A DNA stretch of 64,000 nt from Nakamurella sp. PAMC28650. GTDB lineage: Bacteria; Actinomycetota; Actinomycetes; Mycobacteriales; Nakamurellaceae. The notes beneath the pieces were generated by a model, which worked only from the letters and a program-made list of their open reading frames with translations, ran no database searches and was not told the DNA's origin. The stretch covers positions 4,793,001 through 4,857,000 of the forward strand of contig NZ_CP060298.1 in the NCBI RefSeq assembly GCF_014303395.1, read 5' to 3'. Numbering within the stretch: the first letter of the stretch is position 1; each line of letters opens with the position of its first letter. The position numbers and the translations under genes were made by a program. Of the stretch, positions 1 to 9,069 are shown one piece after another.

Positions 1-1276
1 CCGTGGCGCCGCTGGCGGGTTCGACGGTGGTGCGGTGGAACTCGTGTCCGGTGGAGCGAAACCCGGCCGGAGCCAGCAGGGAATCGGCCGGGCTGATCGC
101 GGTGCGGTAGGAGAGGGTGAGTTTCGGGGTCATCCGGGCCCCGGCCGGGATCACGCCCACCATGCCTGCTCCGTCCACGGTGTCGGCGAGGTACAGCAGC
201 CCGGCGCACTCGGCCACCGTCGGGACACCGGCATCGATGGCTGCCCGCAACGATTCCCGCATCGCGGTGTTGGCCGCGAGTCCGTCCGCGTGCACCTCGG
301 GGAAACCGCCACCGAGGTAGATGCCCTGGGTGCCCGCCGGGAGAGCGCCGTCGGAGATCGGGTCGAAGATCACCGGCTGCAGACCGGCCGCCCGCAGCAG
401 TTCGTCGGTCTCGGCGTACCGGAACGTGAAGGCCCTGCCCCCGGCCACGGCGACCACCGGCCGGCCGGCTGGGGAAGGCAGGTCGAAGGGCACGAGTTCC
501 TGCTCCGGGTCCCACGGGGTCGACGGCAGATCCGTTGCACCCCGGGCGATCCGGACGACCTCGTCCAGGTCGATCGCACTCGCGATCCGTGCGGCGAGGA
601 GGTCGAGAGCGGCCCGCGCATCCTCCCGCTCCTGCGCCGGGACCAGGCCGAGGTGTCGTGACGGGGCGGCGACCCCGACGTCCCGGTCGAGCACGCCCAG
701 CACCGGGATTCCGGTGGCCTCGAGCGCCGAGACGACCTCACCGGAATGACGGGCGGAGGCACCCTTGTTGAGGATGACGCCGGCGATCCGGACCGAGGTG
801 TCGAAGGTGGCCAGCCCGTGGACCACCGCGGCGTGGGTGCGGGACGCCGACGAGATGTCGACGACGAGGATCACCGGCGCCCTGACCACACCGGCCACAT
901 GGGCGGTCGAGGCGAAGCCCTCGCGTCCGATGGCACCGTCGAACAGGCCCATCACGCCTTCGATGACGGCGATGTCTGCCTGCTCCGGCGTGGCCGCACC
1001 GTGCAGGAGGAGCGGGACCAGACGGTGCTCGCCCACCAGGTGTGGATCGAGATTGCGACCTGGACGGCCGGTCGCCAGCGAGTGGTATCCGGGATCGATG
1101 TAGTCCGGGCCCACCTTGTGGCCGGAGACGACGTAGCCGGCGTTGCGCAGAGCGGCCATCAGGCCGATCGCAATCGTCGTCTTGCCGTGCCCGGAGGCCG
1201 GCGCTGCGATGACGATCCTCGGGAGCGACGTCAGCCCCGCCATCGGCCCGATGCCCGTAGCGTGCGGTCCCGTCAC
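1..1276 (-). CDS. cobB: Cobyrinate a,c-diamide synthase CobB/CbiA (3' end beyond window)
   Basis: Amidates the a and c side chains of the corrin ring using glutamine and ATP. Hand translation from the GTG at 1276 gives 425 open codons running off the left edge. The N-terminal ATPase domain shows a P-loop, APASGHGKTT, at about residues 25-34, then HKVGPDYIDPGYH and IEGVMGLFDG. The C-terminal glutamine amidotransferase domain has GIYLGGGFPEVHADG and the probable nucleophile in TVAECAGLLYL. The GTG overlaps the cobO stop by 4 bases (GTGA), so the two are translationally coupled. Third gene of the riboswitch-controlled operon. Only the extreme C-terminus is missing. Confidence 0.93.
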   Translation of the reverse strand, partial: MTGPHATGIGPMAGLTSLPRIVIAAPASGHGKTTIAIGLMAALRNAGYVVSGHKVGPDYIDPGYHSLATGRPGRNLDPHLVGEHRLVPLLLHGAATPEQADIAVIEGVMGLFDGAIGREGFASTAHVAGVVRAPVILVVDISSASRTHAAVVHGLATFDTSVRIAGVILNKGASARHSGEVVSALEATGIPVLGVLDRDVGVAAPSRHLGLVPAQEREDARAALDLLAARIASAIDLDEVVRIARGATDLPSTPWDPEQELVPFDLPSPAGRPVVAVAGGRAFTFRYAETDELLRAAGLQPVIFDPISDGALPAGTQGIYLGGGFPEVHADGLAANTAMRESLRAAIDAGVPTVAECAGLLYLADTVDGAGMVGVIPAGARMTPKLTLSYRTAISPADSLLAPAGFRSTGHEFHRTTVEPASGAT

Positions 1277-1887
1277 CACTCGATCCCCCTCTGCCCCTTC
1301 TGCCCGACGTCCATCGGGTGTTTGACACAGGTCATCTCGGTGACCAGGTCGGCGGCCTCCAGTAGTTTGGGGTCGGCCCGCCGCCCGGTGATCACCACGT
1401 GCTGGTGACCGGTTCGTTCCGCCAGAGTGCTGACCACGTCGTCGATGTCGACCCAGCCCCAGTTGATCGGATAGGTGAACTCGTCGAGGACGTACAACCC
1501 GTGGGTCTGCGCCAGCAGTCGGCGCTTGATCTCCTGCCAGCCGTCGGCGGCCTGCGCCGCATGGTCGGATTCGGAGCCGGCCTGGCGGCTCCACGACCAT
1601 CCCGAACCCATCTTGTGCCACTCGATGGGCCCTCCCGTGCCCTGCTCGTCGTGCAGCGCGCCCAGGGTCTCGAAGGCGGTCTGCTCGCCGATCCGCCACT
1701 TCGCGTTCTTGACGAACTGGAACACACCGACCGACCATCCCTGGTTCCAACCGCGCAGCGCGAGACCGAAGGCTGCAGTGGACTTTCCCTTGCCGTCGCC
1801 GGTATGCACCATCAGCAGAGGGCGATTGCGTCGCTGCCGCGTCGTCAGACCGTCCTGGGGAACGGATTCCGGTTGTCCCTGCGGCAT
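1273..1887 (-). CDS. cobO: Cob(I)yrinic acid a,c-diamide adenosyltransferase CobO
   Basis: Transfers the adenosyl group of ATP to cob(I)yrinic acid a,c-diamide (CobO/BtuR family). The 204-residue protein has the family P-loop GDGKGKST at residues 30-37, LALRGWNQGW, and the late motif LYVLDEFTYPINWGW; length is normal. The ATG at 1887 overlaps the upstream chelatase stop by one base (TGATG), and its own stop overlaps the cobB start, so all three genes are coupled. It ends HPMDVGQKGQRGIEW, the expected CobO C-terminus (KG-R-GIE). Confidence 0.96.
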   Translation of the reverse strand: MPQGQPESVPQDGLTTRQRRNRPLLMVHTGDGKGKSTAAFGLALRGWNQGWSVGVFQFVKNAKWRIGEQTAFETLGALHDEQGTGGPIEWHKMGSGWSWSRQAGSESDHAAQAADGWQEIKRRLLAQTHGLYVLDEFTYPINWGWVDIDDVVSTLAERTGHQHVVITGRRADPKLLEAADLVTEMTCVKHPMDVGQKGQRGIEW

Positions 1888-4127
1888 CAGGCTGCCCGGC
1901 CGTTGCGTCCGGCTGCCCGGCCGTTGCGTCCGGCTGCCCGGCCGTGACGTCCGGCGGGCCGGCCGTCGCCGTTGCTGCCACGGACGTCACCTACGTCACG
2001 GACCTCACGGACGGCCCCGGCCAGGGCCTGGGCCCCCACCTCGGCCAGTGGGACGTACTGGGCGGCCAGGCTCCGGGCGAGCGCACCGGCCAGACCCATC
2101 CGGAACGGACCGCTCTCGCAGTCGATCACCAGACTCGAGACCCGCTCGGCCGCCAGGAGCGCGGCGGCGCGGCGCGAGCGGCGCAGCGCGTCGTCGCCGG
2201 CGGTGGCCCGCCCGTCGGTGACGACCACCAGCAGTGGACGCCGCCGGGGATCCCGGATCCGTTCCAGCCGGAGGATTTCCCTGGACATCAGCAGGCCCTC
2301 GGCAAGCGGCGTGCGTCCTCCCGCCGGAAGGTCCTCCAGTCGGCGGGCGGCGACCTCGACGGACGACGTCGGCGGCAGGGCCAGCGTGGCGCCGGCCCCG
2401 CGGAAGGTCACCAGAGCGACCTTGTCCCGTCGTTGGTAGGCGTCCATCAGCAGGGACAGCACAGCCGTCTTGATCTGCTCCATCCGCTTGCGGGCCGCCA
2501 TCGAACCCGAGGCGTCGACGCACAGCAGCACCAGGTTGGATTCGCGGCCCTCCTTGACGGCCATCCGGAGGTCGTCGTGCTGCAGGAGCAGGCCGGGCCC
2601 GGTGCGTCCCCGGCTCACCTGTTGCGGCGCTGCGGCTCTCACCGTTGCGGTCAGGTGCACGCTGCCGCCGGACCGGCCGACCAGCGGCATCGCGCCGACC
2701 GTCCGGCCCAGCGAGGTGATGGCGCGCGACCGCTTGCCGGCCTCGCCCTCGCCGCTACCGGCGACGGTGAACAGCTTCGTCCGGAAGGCGGCTCCGGAAG
2801 TCGCCGTGCTGCTCGTCGCCGCACCGCCGGCATCCGGGCCGGCAGACGGGGCGGCAGACGGCCTGCGTTCGGCCGCTACATCCCGATCAGGGCCGCCGGC
2901 CACATCCGGCCCTGCGTCTCGGATCTCGAACGACTCCGGCTCACCATCGCGACCATCGCGGGCGGCGCGGCCATCGCGGGCGGCGGCCCCGGCGCGCTCG
3001 GCGGCCGCACTCTCGTCCTCCGGGAGTCCGTCGGCATCGGTCCGCGCACCGTCGGGCACGGGGCCGTCGGACGGCCGTCGGTCAGAGGACGGCTCGTCCG
3101 GCTGCGGGGCGTCAGGGTCTGGTTCCTGGTCGCCGAGCACGGCATCCAGTAGATCCTCGTCGAGGCCAGGAGCATCGAAAGGGTTGCGGCGACGGCGATG
3201 TGGCAGGGCCAGCCGGGCTGCCGCGCGGATGTCGGCCCGGCTCACCGCCGTCCGCCCGTGCCAGGCGGCGTGCGCCACCGCAGCTCTCGCGGTCACGATG
3301 TCCGCGCGCATGCCGTCCACTTCGAAGACCGAGCACACCTCGGCGATCTTGACCAGCGCGGCATCGGAGAGGGTGACCCCGGCGAGGTCCGCCTGTCCCT
3401 GCCGGATCCGGGCCGCCATCTCCCGTTCCACAACCTCGTAGCGCCGGGCGAAGCTGTCCGGGTTGGCGTCGAAGGCCAGTCGCCGGCGGATCACCTCGGC
3501 CCGCAGACCGGGATCACGGGGTGCACTGATCTGGACCGTCAGCCCGAACCGGTCCAGCAGTTGCGGGCGCAGTTCGCCTTCCTCCGGATTCATCGTCCCG
3601 ACCAGCACGAAGCGGGCGGCGTGGGCGACCGAGACGCCGTCGCGCTCGACCGTCGACCGGCCCATCGCCGCAGCGTCGAGCAGCAGATCGACCAGGTGAT
3701 CGTGCAGCAGGTTCACCTCGTCGACGTAGAGCAGGCCGCGATGTGCGGCCGCGAGCAGCCCGGGCTCGTACTCGGTGACACCCGCCGAGAGCGCCTTCTC
3801 CAGGTGGAGGGAGCCGATCACCCGATCCTCGGTCGCACCGACCGGGAGTTCCACCAGCCGGGCCGGGCGCAGCGTCGAGGTACCGGCGTGCTGTGCGACG
3901 TCGGGGCAGGCCGGGTCAGGGTCGTGGGGATCGCAGGAGAAGCGGCATCCGTCGACGACGTCGACGGGGGGCAGCAGTGCGGCCAGCGCGCGAACCATCG
4001 TCGATTTGGCGGTGCCCTTCTCCCCGCGGACGAGCACTCCGCCGATCGCCGGGGAGACGGCGCACAGAGCCAGCGCCAGGGCCATGTCGTCGGATCCGAC
4101 GACGGCTGTGAAGGGAAAGGTGCGCAT
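1887..4127 (-). CDS. Fused ChlI/ChlD-type chelatase subunit, probable cobaltochelatase partner of CobN
   Basis: A 746-residue AAA+/VWA protein. The N-terminal ATPase has Walker A GEKGTAKST (35-43), Walker B LLYVDEVNLL and LVGTMNPEEGELRPQLLDRF. A long Asp/Pro/Ala-rich linker follows (about 330-450), then a VWA domain with MIDAS motif DASGSMAA. This I-D fusion is known from actinobacterial cobalamin loci, where it is thought to energise cobalt insertion by CobN; chlorophyll-type magnesium chelation is unlikely because every neighbour is a cob gene. The C-terminus is a low-complexity tail of Gly-Arg-Ala-Asn repeats encoded by a 21-bp tandem repeat. First gene after the cobalamin riboswitch. Confidence 0.9.
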   Translation of the reverse strand: MRTFPFTAVVGSDDMALALALCAVSPAIGGVLVRGEKGTAKSTMVRALAALLPPVDVVDGCRFSCDPHDPDPACPDVAQHAGTSTLRPARLVELPVGATEDRVIGSLHLEKALSAGVTEYEPGLLAAAHRGLLYVDEVNLLHDHLVDLLLDAAAMGRSTVERDGVSVAHAARFVLVGTMNPEEGELRPQLLDRFGLTVQISAPRDPGLRAEVIRRRLAFDANPDSFARRYEVVEREMAARIRQGQADLAGVTLSDAALVKIAEVCSVFEVDGMRADIVTARAAVAHAAWHGRTAVSRADIRAAARLALPHRRRRNPFDAPGLDEDLLDAVLGDQEPDPDAPQPDEPSSDRRPSDGPVPDGARTDADGLPEDESAAAERAGAAARDGRAARDGRDGEPESFEIRDAGPDVAGGPDRDVAAERRPSAAPSAGPDAGGAATSSTATSGAAFRTKLFTVAGSGEGEAGKRSRAITSLGRTVGAMPLVGRSGGSVHLTATVRAAAPQQVSRGRTGPGLLLQHDDLRMAVKEGRESNLVLLCVDASGSMAARKRMEQIKTAVLSLLMDAYQRRDKVALVTFRGAGATLALPPTSSVEVAARRLEDLPAGGRTPLAEGLLMSREILRLERIRDPRRRPLLVVVTDGRATAGDDALRRSRRAAALLAAERVSSLVIDCESGPFRMGLAGALARSLAAQYVPLAEVGAQALAGAVREVRDVGDVRGSNGDGRPAGRHGRAAGRNGRAAGRNGRAA
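1890..1952. repeat. Three 21-bp tandem repeats in the 3' end of the chelatase gene
   Basis: Units start at 1890, 1911 and 1932; the third differs by a few bases. Each unit encodes seven residues of the Gly-Arg-Asn/His-Gly-Arg-Ala-Ala tail. The copies are in frame and look like slippage expansion of a dispensable tail. Confidence 0.85.
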
Positions 4128-4204
4128 GCCCGGTACCTACCGCTTTCGCCTCATGCGGGTGTCCACGCCCGCGTTGATGGACCGAAGCCCAGGTGGCGAG
4201 CGAC

Positions 4205-4345
4205 GGGACGAACCGAGACGTCCTGGCTTCCGGCAGTTCCGATGAGCTCGGACCTGCAGGTCACAGTGGCGGGACCGCTCCGGATTCACCGATCCCCTGC
4301 AGGGGTCGATCCACCGGTATTCCTCTCGAGAAGTCGACGTCATGC
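4205..4345 (-). ncRNA. Cobalamin riboswitch
   Basis: Read on the minus strand, the leader of the chelatase operon has the conserved parts in order: GAGGAATACCGGTG, then AATCCGGAGCGGTCCC joined to GCCACTGTGACC (the B12 box), then GGAAGCCAGGACG. A perfect GC hairpin at 4155-4172, between the aptamer and the ATG at 4127, may form part of the expression platform. B12 binding is expected to lower expression of chelatase-cobO-cobB. Coordinates are approximate at both ends. Confidence 0.93.
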
Positions 4346-4436
4346 TCCCACAGATGCATCCACCGCCGGCACCGGGCCGGACCGGCCGCGGTCGGCCCGA
4401 AGACGCCCGTGTCCGGTTGGACTACTGTCCGAAACC

Positions 4437-5714
4437 ATGCCCACCGACCCGCCGGAGCCGACCGCTGCGCCCAGCCACCGGGTGATCGTCGTCGGGATCG
4501 GGGCCGACGGCTGGGCCGGTCTCGGGGAGGCGGCCCGACAGGTGGTCATGGCCGCCCCGCTGGTCATCGGCGGCCATCGTCACCAGGGGCTCCTGCCCGA
4601 CCTCCCCGGCCAGGACCGACGCCGCTGGCCCACCCCGCTGCTACCGAATCTGGCCGCGCTGCTGGCCGAGTACCGCGACCGGCAGATCGTCGTCCTCGCC
4701 TCCGGGGACCCGATGCGCTCCGGCATCGGCACCGCGTTGATCGAACGGTTGGGCCCCGATCAGGTCCGCGTCATCCCTGCGATCTCCTCAGTGGCCCTGG
4801 CCGGCGCCCGGATGGGCTGGTCGGCAGAGTCGACCGATGTGGTGACGGTCGTCGGCCGGAATCCGCACTCCGTACTCGCCCGGCTCGGCCCGGAGCGACG
4901 GCTGATCGTGCTGTCCTCCGACCAGCACACCCCCGCTCTGGTCGCCGCACTGCTGGTGGGTGCCGGCTACGGATCGAGCCGCATGACGGTCCTGGGTGAG
5001 CTCGGCGGTCCCGACGAGTCCGCGGAGTCCGCGACCGCTGCGGCCTGGACGTCCGACAGCCCGCGGCTGAACCTGATCTGCCTGGAGCTGCAGCCGGATC
5101 ACGGCACTCCCCTGCTCGCCGGCATCCCCGGGCTGCCGGACACCGCCTTCGAGAACGACGGGCAACTGACGAAGCGGGACGTGCGGGCCAGCGCGCTGTC
5201 CCGGCTGGGTCCGGTACCGGGTCAACTGCTCTGGGACGTCGGGGCCGGGGCCGGATCGGTGGCGATCGAGTGGGCACGGACCGACCCGCGGTGTTCGGCG
5301 ATCGCACTGGAGCAGGACCCGGAGCGGGCCGCGCGGATCACCCGCAATGCGCAGAGTCTCGGGGTGCCGGGGGTCCGGGTGATCACCGGGCCGGCCCCGG
5401 CGGTGTTGGCCGGGCTGCCCACTCCGCAGGCCGTCTTCGTCGGAGGCGGGGCCACTGCTTCCGGCGTGATCGACAAGTGTTGGGGTGCGCTGGCTCCCGG
5501 TGGCCGGCTGGTCGTGCACGGCGTCACCCTGGAGACCGATGCGGTGCTCGCGGACAGATACCGGTCGCTCGGTGGTGAGCTCGTCCGGCTGTCGGTGGAA
5601 CGGGCCGCGCCGATCGGGTCCTTCACCGGCTGGACACCGGCACGCGCCGTGACGCAGTGGTCCATCACCAAGGTTCCGACGGCCGGGCACCCGGCGGAAG
5701 GGGGCACGTCATGA
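4437..5714 (+). CDS. cobL: Precorrin-6Y C5,15-methyltransferase (decarboxylating) CobL
   Basis: Methylates C5 and C15 of precorrin-6Y and removes the C12 acetate carboxyl. The 425-residue protein carries both halves of CobL: an N-terminal tetrapyrrole methylase domain (VIVVGIGADGW near the start, LASGDPMRSGIG) and a C-terminal CbiT-like SAM domain (FENDGQLTKRDVRA, LWDVGAGAGSVAIEW, AVFVGGGA). The open frame runs further upstream, but ATG 4437 is chosen because homology begins there and upstream lies the divergent riboswitch leader. Its stop overlaps cobM by ATGA. Confidence 0.94.
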   Translation: MPTDPPEPTAAPSHRVIVVGIGADGWAGLGEAARQVVMAAPLVIGGHRHQGLLPDLPGQDRRRWPTPLLPNLAALLAEYRDRQIVVLASGDPMRSGIGTALIERLGPDQVRVIPAISSVALAGARMGWSAESTDVVTVVGRNPHSVLARLGPERRLIVLSSDQHTPALVAALLVGAGYGSSRMTVLGELGGPDESAESATAAAWTSDSPRLNLICLELQPDHGTPLLAGIPGLPDTAFENDGQLTKRDVRASALSRLGPVPGQLLWDVGAGAGSVAIEWARTDPRCSAIALEQDPERAARITRNAQSLGVPGVRVITGPAPAVLAGLPTPQAVFVGGGATASGVIDKCWGALAPGGRLVVHGVTLETDAVLADRYRSLGGELVRLSVERAAPIGSFTGWTPARAVTQWSITKVPTAGHPAEGGTS

Positions 5715-6448
5715 CCGTCCACTTCATCGGGGCCGGCCCCGGGGCCGCCGACCTGCTGACCCTGCGGGCGGTGACGTTGATGGGGTCGGCGCGGGTCTGC
5801 CTCTATGCCGGGACCTACATCACGGCGGAGGTTCTCGCGCACTGCGCGGCCGGTGCCGAGCTGATCGACACCCAACACCTGGATCTCGACGGAATCATCG
5901 GGCACCTGACGCGCGCACATGCCGCCGGTCACGACGTGGCCCGGCTGTGCTCCGGTGATCCGTCGCTGTACTCGGCGTTGGCCGAACAGACACGCCGGCT
6001 GGACGCCATCGGCGTGCCATGGGATGTCACGCCCGGAGTGCCAGCCTACGCCGCCGCCGCCGCCGTTCTCGGTCGGGAACTGACCGCACCCGAGTTGTCC
6101 CAGACAGTCATCCTGACCAGGACGCAGGCCAGATCGACGAAGATGCCCGACACCGAGGCGCTGCCGGTCCTGGCCCGCAGCCACGCGACGATCGTGTTGC
6201 ACCTGGCCATCACCCGCATCCGTCAGGTGGTCGCCGATCTGGTCCCCGAGTACGGGACGGACGCTCCGGTGGCGGTGGTGGCCAACGCTTCTGCCGCTTC
6301 CGAGGTGGTGCTCCGGGGAACGCTGTCGGACATCTCCGACCAGGTGGAGGCCGCCGGTCTCCGTCAGGCCGCCGTCATCATCGTCGGAAAAACTTTGGGC
6401 GCAATGGATTTCGTCGACTCCCACCTCTACGCCCCCCGCGCACGCTGA
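5711..6448 (+). CDS. cobM: Precorrin-4 C11-methyltransferase CobM
   Basis: Methylates C11 of precorrin-4. The 245 residues form a single tetrapyrrole methylase domain: TVHFIGAGPGAADLLTLRA at the N-terminus, CLYAGTYI, the SAM-site motif LCSGDPSLYSA, VTPGVPAYAAAAA, and ILTRTQARSTKMP, which is typical of CobM/CbiF. ATG 5711 overlaps the cobL stop by 4 bases. Ends 25 bp from the convergent esterase gene. Confidence 0.95.
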   Translation: MTVHFIGAGPGAADLLTLRAVTLMGSARVCLYAGTYITAEVLAHCAAGAELIDTQHLDLDGIIGHLTRAHAAGHDVARLCSGDPSLYSALAEQTRRLDAIGVPWDVTPGVPAYAAAAAVLGRELTAPELSQTVILTRTQARSTKMPDTEALPVLARSHATIVLHLAITRIRQVVADLVPEYGTDAPVAVVANASAASEVVLRGTLSDISDQVEAAGLRQAAVIIVGKTLGAMDFVDSHLYAPRAR

Positions 6449-6473
6449 GCACCGGTCGGCCGCCGGCGTCGGG

Positions 6474-7520
6474 TCAGGGGGCGAGGAGTGCGACGGCCTG
6501 GGCGGCGCAGGCAGACCAGGCCGGGGTCCCGACGGTGATCAGCGAGAAGTGGTCACCCGGAACGGTGGTCAGGGTGGCGTCGCCGCCGGCCCTGGTGGCG
6601 GCACCGACGTAGTCGGCACTCTGCGAATAGGGCACATGGGAGTCGGAGCGGCTGTGCACGCATCGGACGGGAACCCGGTTCGGCAGCGCCTGCTGGGGAG
6701 AGGCGATCTGGTAGCGGGCCGCCACCGCGTCGGGACTGCCACCGAGGAGATCCTGTTCCGCACCGCCGCCGAGATCGTCCCTGGCCGCCGCCACCAGGTC
6801 CAGCACCCCCGCCTGGGACACGACGCCCGTCACCGGAACCTGCGAACCGGCCCGCGGGTCGGCCTCGTTGACCGCACCCCGCCCGGCCGCCCACACGGCG
6901 AGCTGACCGCCGGCCGAATGCCCGATGACGACGACCCGGCCCAGGTCGAGCCCGGCCAGGGCGGCCACCGGACGCAGATGGTCGATCCCGGCCGCGACGT
7001 CCCGGAACGTGTGCGGCCAGCCGCCTCCGTCGCCGACCCGGCGGTATTCCAGGTTCCAGGCCGGGTAGCCCCGTGATGCCAGGTCGTGGGCCAGGGGTGC
7101 CCCGAGGTCCGCGCCGTATTCAGCCGACCAGAAGCCGCCGTGGATGATCACGGCGACCCCCGGATGCCGGGGGCCGGTCGGCAGGTAGAGCTCCCCCCAC
7201 TGCGAATCGTCTGTGCCGTAGGCGATGTGGTGCGGACCGGGACCGGTGAGGGCGACCTCGGCGGTGTCCCTGGTCACCGACCGCGAGGACGCGATGCCGG
7301 CCACCGGCGTCACCGCCGCGATCCCGGCCGACGATGCGGGAACTGTCGGGACCAGCGCCCCGCTGGGGCCGGGTGGCGTTGCAGGTCCGGCGGCGTCAAC
7401 CGGATCAGCGCAGCCGACGACCGCGAACGGGAGCATCGCAGCTGCCGTCACGGCGGCCCGACGGGACCATCGCGGCCCACCTCCGGCCGCCGGGCATGGG
7501 TGGTTCTCAGGAGGCGGCAC
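6474..7520 (-). CDS. Secreted lipoprotein-like alpha/beta hydrolase (esterase)
   Basis: A 348-residue protein with an Arg-rich N-terminus, a hydrophobic stretch and a lipobox-like PFAVVGC, suggesting export and lipid anchoring. The hydrolase core has the oxyanion motif VIIHGGFWSAEYG, the nucleophile elbow VIGHSAGGQ, and a C-terminal VPGDHFSLI that supplies the catalytic His. This is the BD-FAE/carboxylesterase type of fold; the substrate is unknown. It is convergent with cobM and divergent from the amidohydrolase at 7615. Confidence 0.82.
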   Translation of the reverse strand: MPPPENHPCPAAGGGPRWSRRAAVTAAAMLPFAVVGCADPVDAAGPATPPGPSGALVPTVPASSAGIAAVTPVAGIASSRSVTRDTAEVALTGPGPHHIAYGTDDSQWGELYLPTGPRHPGVAVIIHGGFWSAEYGADLGAPLAHDLASRGYPAWNLEYRRVGDGGGWPHTFRDVAAGIDHLRPVAALAGLDLGRVVVIGHSAGGQLAVWAAGRGAVNEADPRAGSQVPVTGVVSQAGVLDLVAAARDDLGGGAEQDLLGGSPDAVAARYQIASPQQALPNRVPVRCVHSRSDSHVPYSQSADYVGAATRAGGDATLTTVPGDHFSLITVGTPAWSACAAQAVALLAP

Positions 7521-7614
7521 GGCAGGTGATTCGGCGCCGAAGGTCAGCAGGATGGTGATGCGGGCGGGCCCGGCGACCGTTGTGCGAAGCGGTTCGGAGC
7601 CCTACCGTCGGACG

Positions 7615-8967
7615 ATGAGCACCCCCGAACCGCGCCGGTTGGTGGTCCGCGGCTGCGACGTCCTCGAGGTACCGGCCGAGGGCGAGTGCACCGTGGTGAG
7701 CGGGAAGGACATCCACATCACCGGGAATCTGATCACCTCGATCGTCCCGACCGGTCGACCGGTGCCGCGGGCAGCCGAAATCCTGGACGGGACCGGTCTG
7801 CTCGCCACGCCCGGACTGGTGAACGGGCACACCCACAGCCCGATGGTGCTGTTCCGGGGCGCCGCCGAGGACGTTCCGGTGCACGACTGGTTCAACAAGC
7901 GGGTCTGGCCGATGGAGAGCAACCTGACCGCGCAGGACGTCCACCACGGGGCCCTGCTGGCGTGCGCCGAGATGATCTCCTCCGGGGTGACGACCTTCGT
8001 CGACCACTACTTCTTCCCCGAGCAGATCGCCGAAGCCGTTGCGAGCACCGGGATCCGGGCCAACATCGCGCCGACCTTCTTCAGCAGCCAGGGGCCGGCG
8101 GCCCTGGCGGAAACCGTCGCGTTCGCGGAGCACTGGCACGGCGGTGCCGGCGGCCGGGTGACGGTCTCCCTGGGGCCGCACGCTCCCTACACGGTGGACG
8201 ACGCCGATCTGACGACCCTGGCCGTTCACGCGCGCCGGCTGGGTATCGGACTGCACCTGCACGCCAGCGAGAACCTGGCCCAGACCGAGTCGAGCATGGC
8301 CCGGCGCGGTATCACCCCGATCGAGGTGCTCGAGCGCACCGGGATCCTGGACGCCGGGGTGATGATCGCCCACGGCTGCGGCATCATCCCGCAGGACTAC
8401 GCGATGTTGGCCGACCACGCGGACCGGGTGGCGGTGACGAGCTGCCCGAAGGTCTACCTCAAGCACGCGCTCTGGCCGCTGACCCCGATCCGGGACCTGC
8501 TCGACCTGGGTGTCACGGTGGCCGCCGGCACCGATGGCGCAGCCGGCCACAACACGCTGGACGTGTGGGAAGCGCTCCGACTGGTGGCGATGACGCAGAA
8601 GCTCGAGACCAGGGACGCGATGTTCCTCTCGGTGTCCGACACCCTGCGGCTGGCGATGCGGGGAGGGGCGGCGGCAGCCCGGCTCCCACCGGGGGCCGGT
8701 GCCCTGGAACCGGGGCAGCTGGCCGACATCGTGCTGGTCGACCTGTCCGGGCTGCACCACCGCCCGCTGCACGATCCGAGGGCCGCCCTGGTCTACGGGG
8801 TGCAGACCAACGACGTGAAGTCGGTGGTGGTCGACGGCAGGGTGCTGATGCGGGACCGGAAGCTGCTGACCGTCGACGTTCCCGGGTTGCTGGCCGAGAT
8901 CGACGCCAGGACCGGCAGGCTGGTCGACACGTCCTCGGGAGCTTCCGTCCAGTTCTACGACCCGTGA
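7615..8967 (+). CDS. Amidohydrolase of the MTA/SAH deaminase - chlorohydrolase family
   Basis: A 450-residue metal-dependent deaminase-fold protein. Seen motifs are PGLVNGHTHSPM (HxH metal site), LHLHASENLAQTE (third metal His region), MIAHGCG, and GTDGAAGHNTLDVWEALR with the metal Asp. Close relatives deaminate methylthioadenosine/S-adenosylhomocysteine or dechlorinate/deaminate triazines (AtzA/TrzN); which applies here cannot be read from motifs. ATG 7615 is chosen because the longer open frame crosses the divergent promoter region. No operon partner. Confidence 0.85.
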   Translation: MSTPEPRRLVVRGCDVLEVPAEGECTVVSGKDIHITGNLITSIVPTGRPVPRAAEILDGTGLLATPGLVNGHTHSPMVLFRGAAEDVPVHDWFNKRVWPMESNLTAQDVHHGALLACAEMISSGVTTFVDHYFFPEQIAEAVASTGIRANIAPTFFSSQGPAALAETVAFAEHWHGGAGGRVTVSLGPHAPYTVDDADLTTLAVHARRLGIGLHLHASENLAQTESSMARRGITPIEVLERTGILDAGVMIAHGCGIIPQDYAMLADHADRVAVTSCPKVYLKHALWPLTPIRDLLDLGVTVAAGTDGAAGHNTLDVWEALRLVAMTQKLETRDAMFLSVSDTLRLAMRGGAAAARLPPGAGALEPGQLADIVLVDLSGLHHRPLHDPRAALVYGVQTNDVKSVVVDGRVLMRDRKLLTVDVPGLLAEIDARTGRLVDTSSGASVQFYDP

Positions 8968-8973
8968 CGAACG

Positions 8974-9059
8974 CCCGCATGGATCAACTTCGCCGTCATG
9001 GGACCGGAGTGACAGGAGTCGTCACTTTCGTCCATGCGTGCGAAGTTGATCCATGCGGG
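8974..9059. repeat. Palindrome-ended repeat element, copy A
   Basis: An 86-bp element with perfect 20-bp terminal inverted repeats (CCCGCATGGATCAACTTCGC at the left, its exact complement at the right) around a 46-bp centre. It fills the space between two convergent genes. The reverse complement of its inner 80 bp matches copy B at 47578-47657 at about 69 of 80 positions by hand alignment. It could fold into a long hairpin and end transcription from both sides. Confidence 0.88.
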
Positions 9060-9069
9060 ACGGGGCGGG

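Noticed and set aside
1887-4127. Magnesium chelatase for chlorophyll synthesis
   Set aside because: All neighbours are cobalamin genes, and the I-D fusion behind a B12 riboswitch is typical of cobaltochelatase systems.
3198-4436. Long open frame on the plus strand upstream of and in frame with cobL
   Set aside because: It is antisense to the well-conserved chelatase gene and to the riboswitch; its product is Arg/Gly/His-rich without family features.
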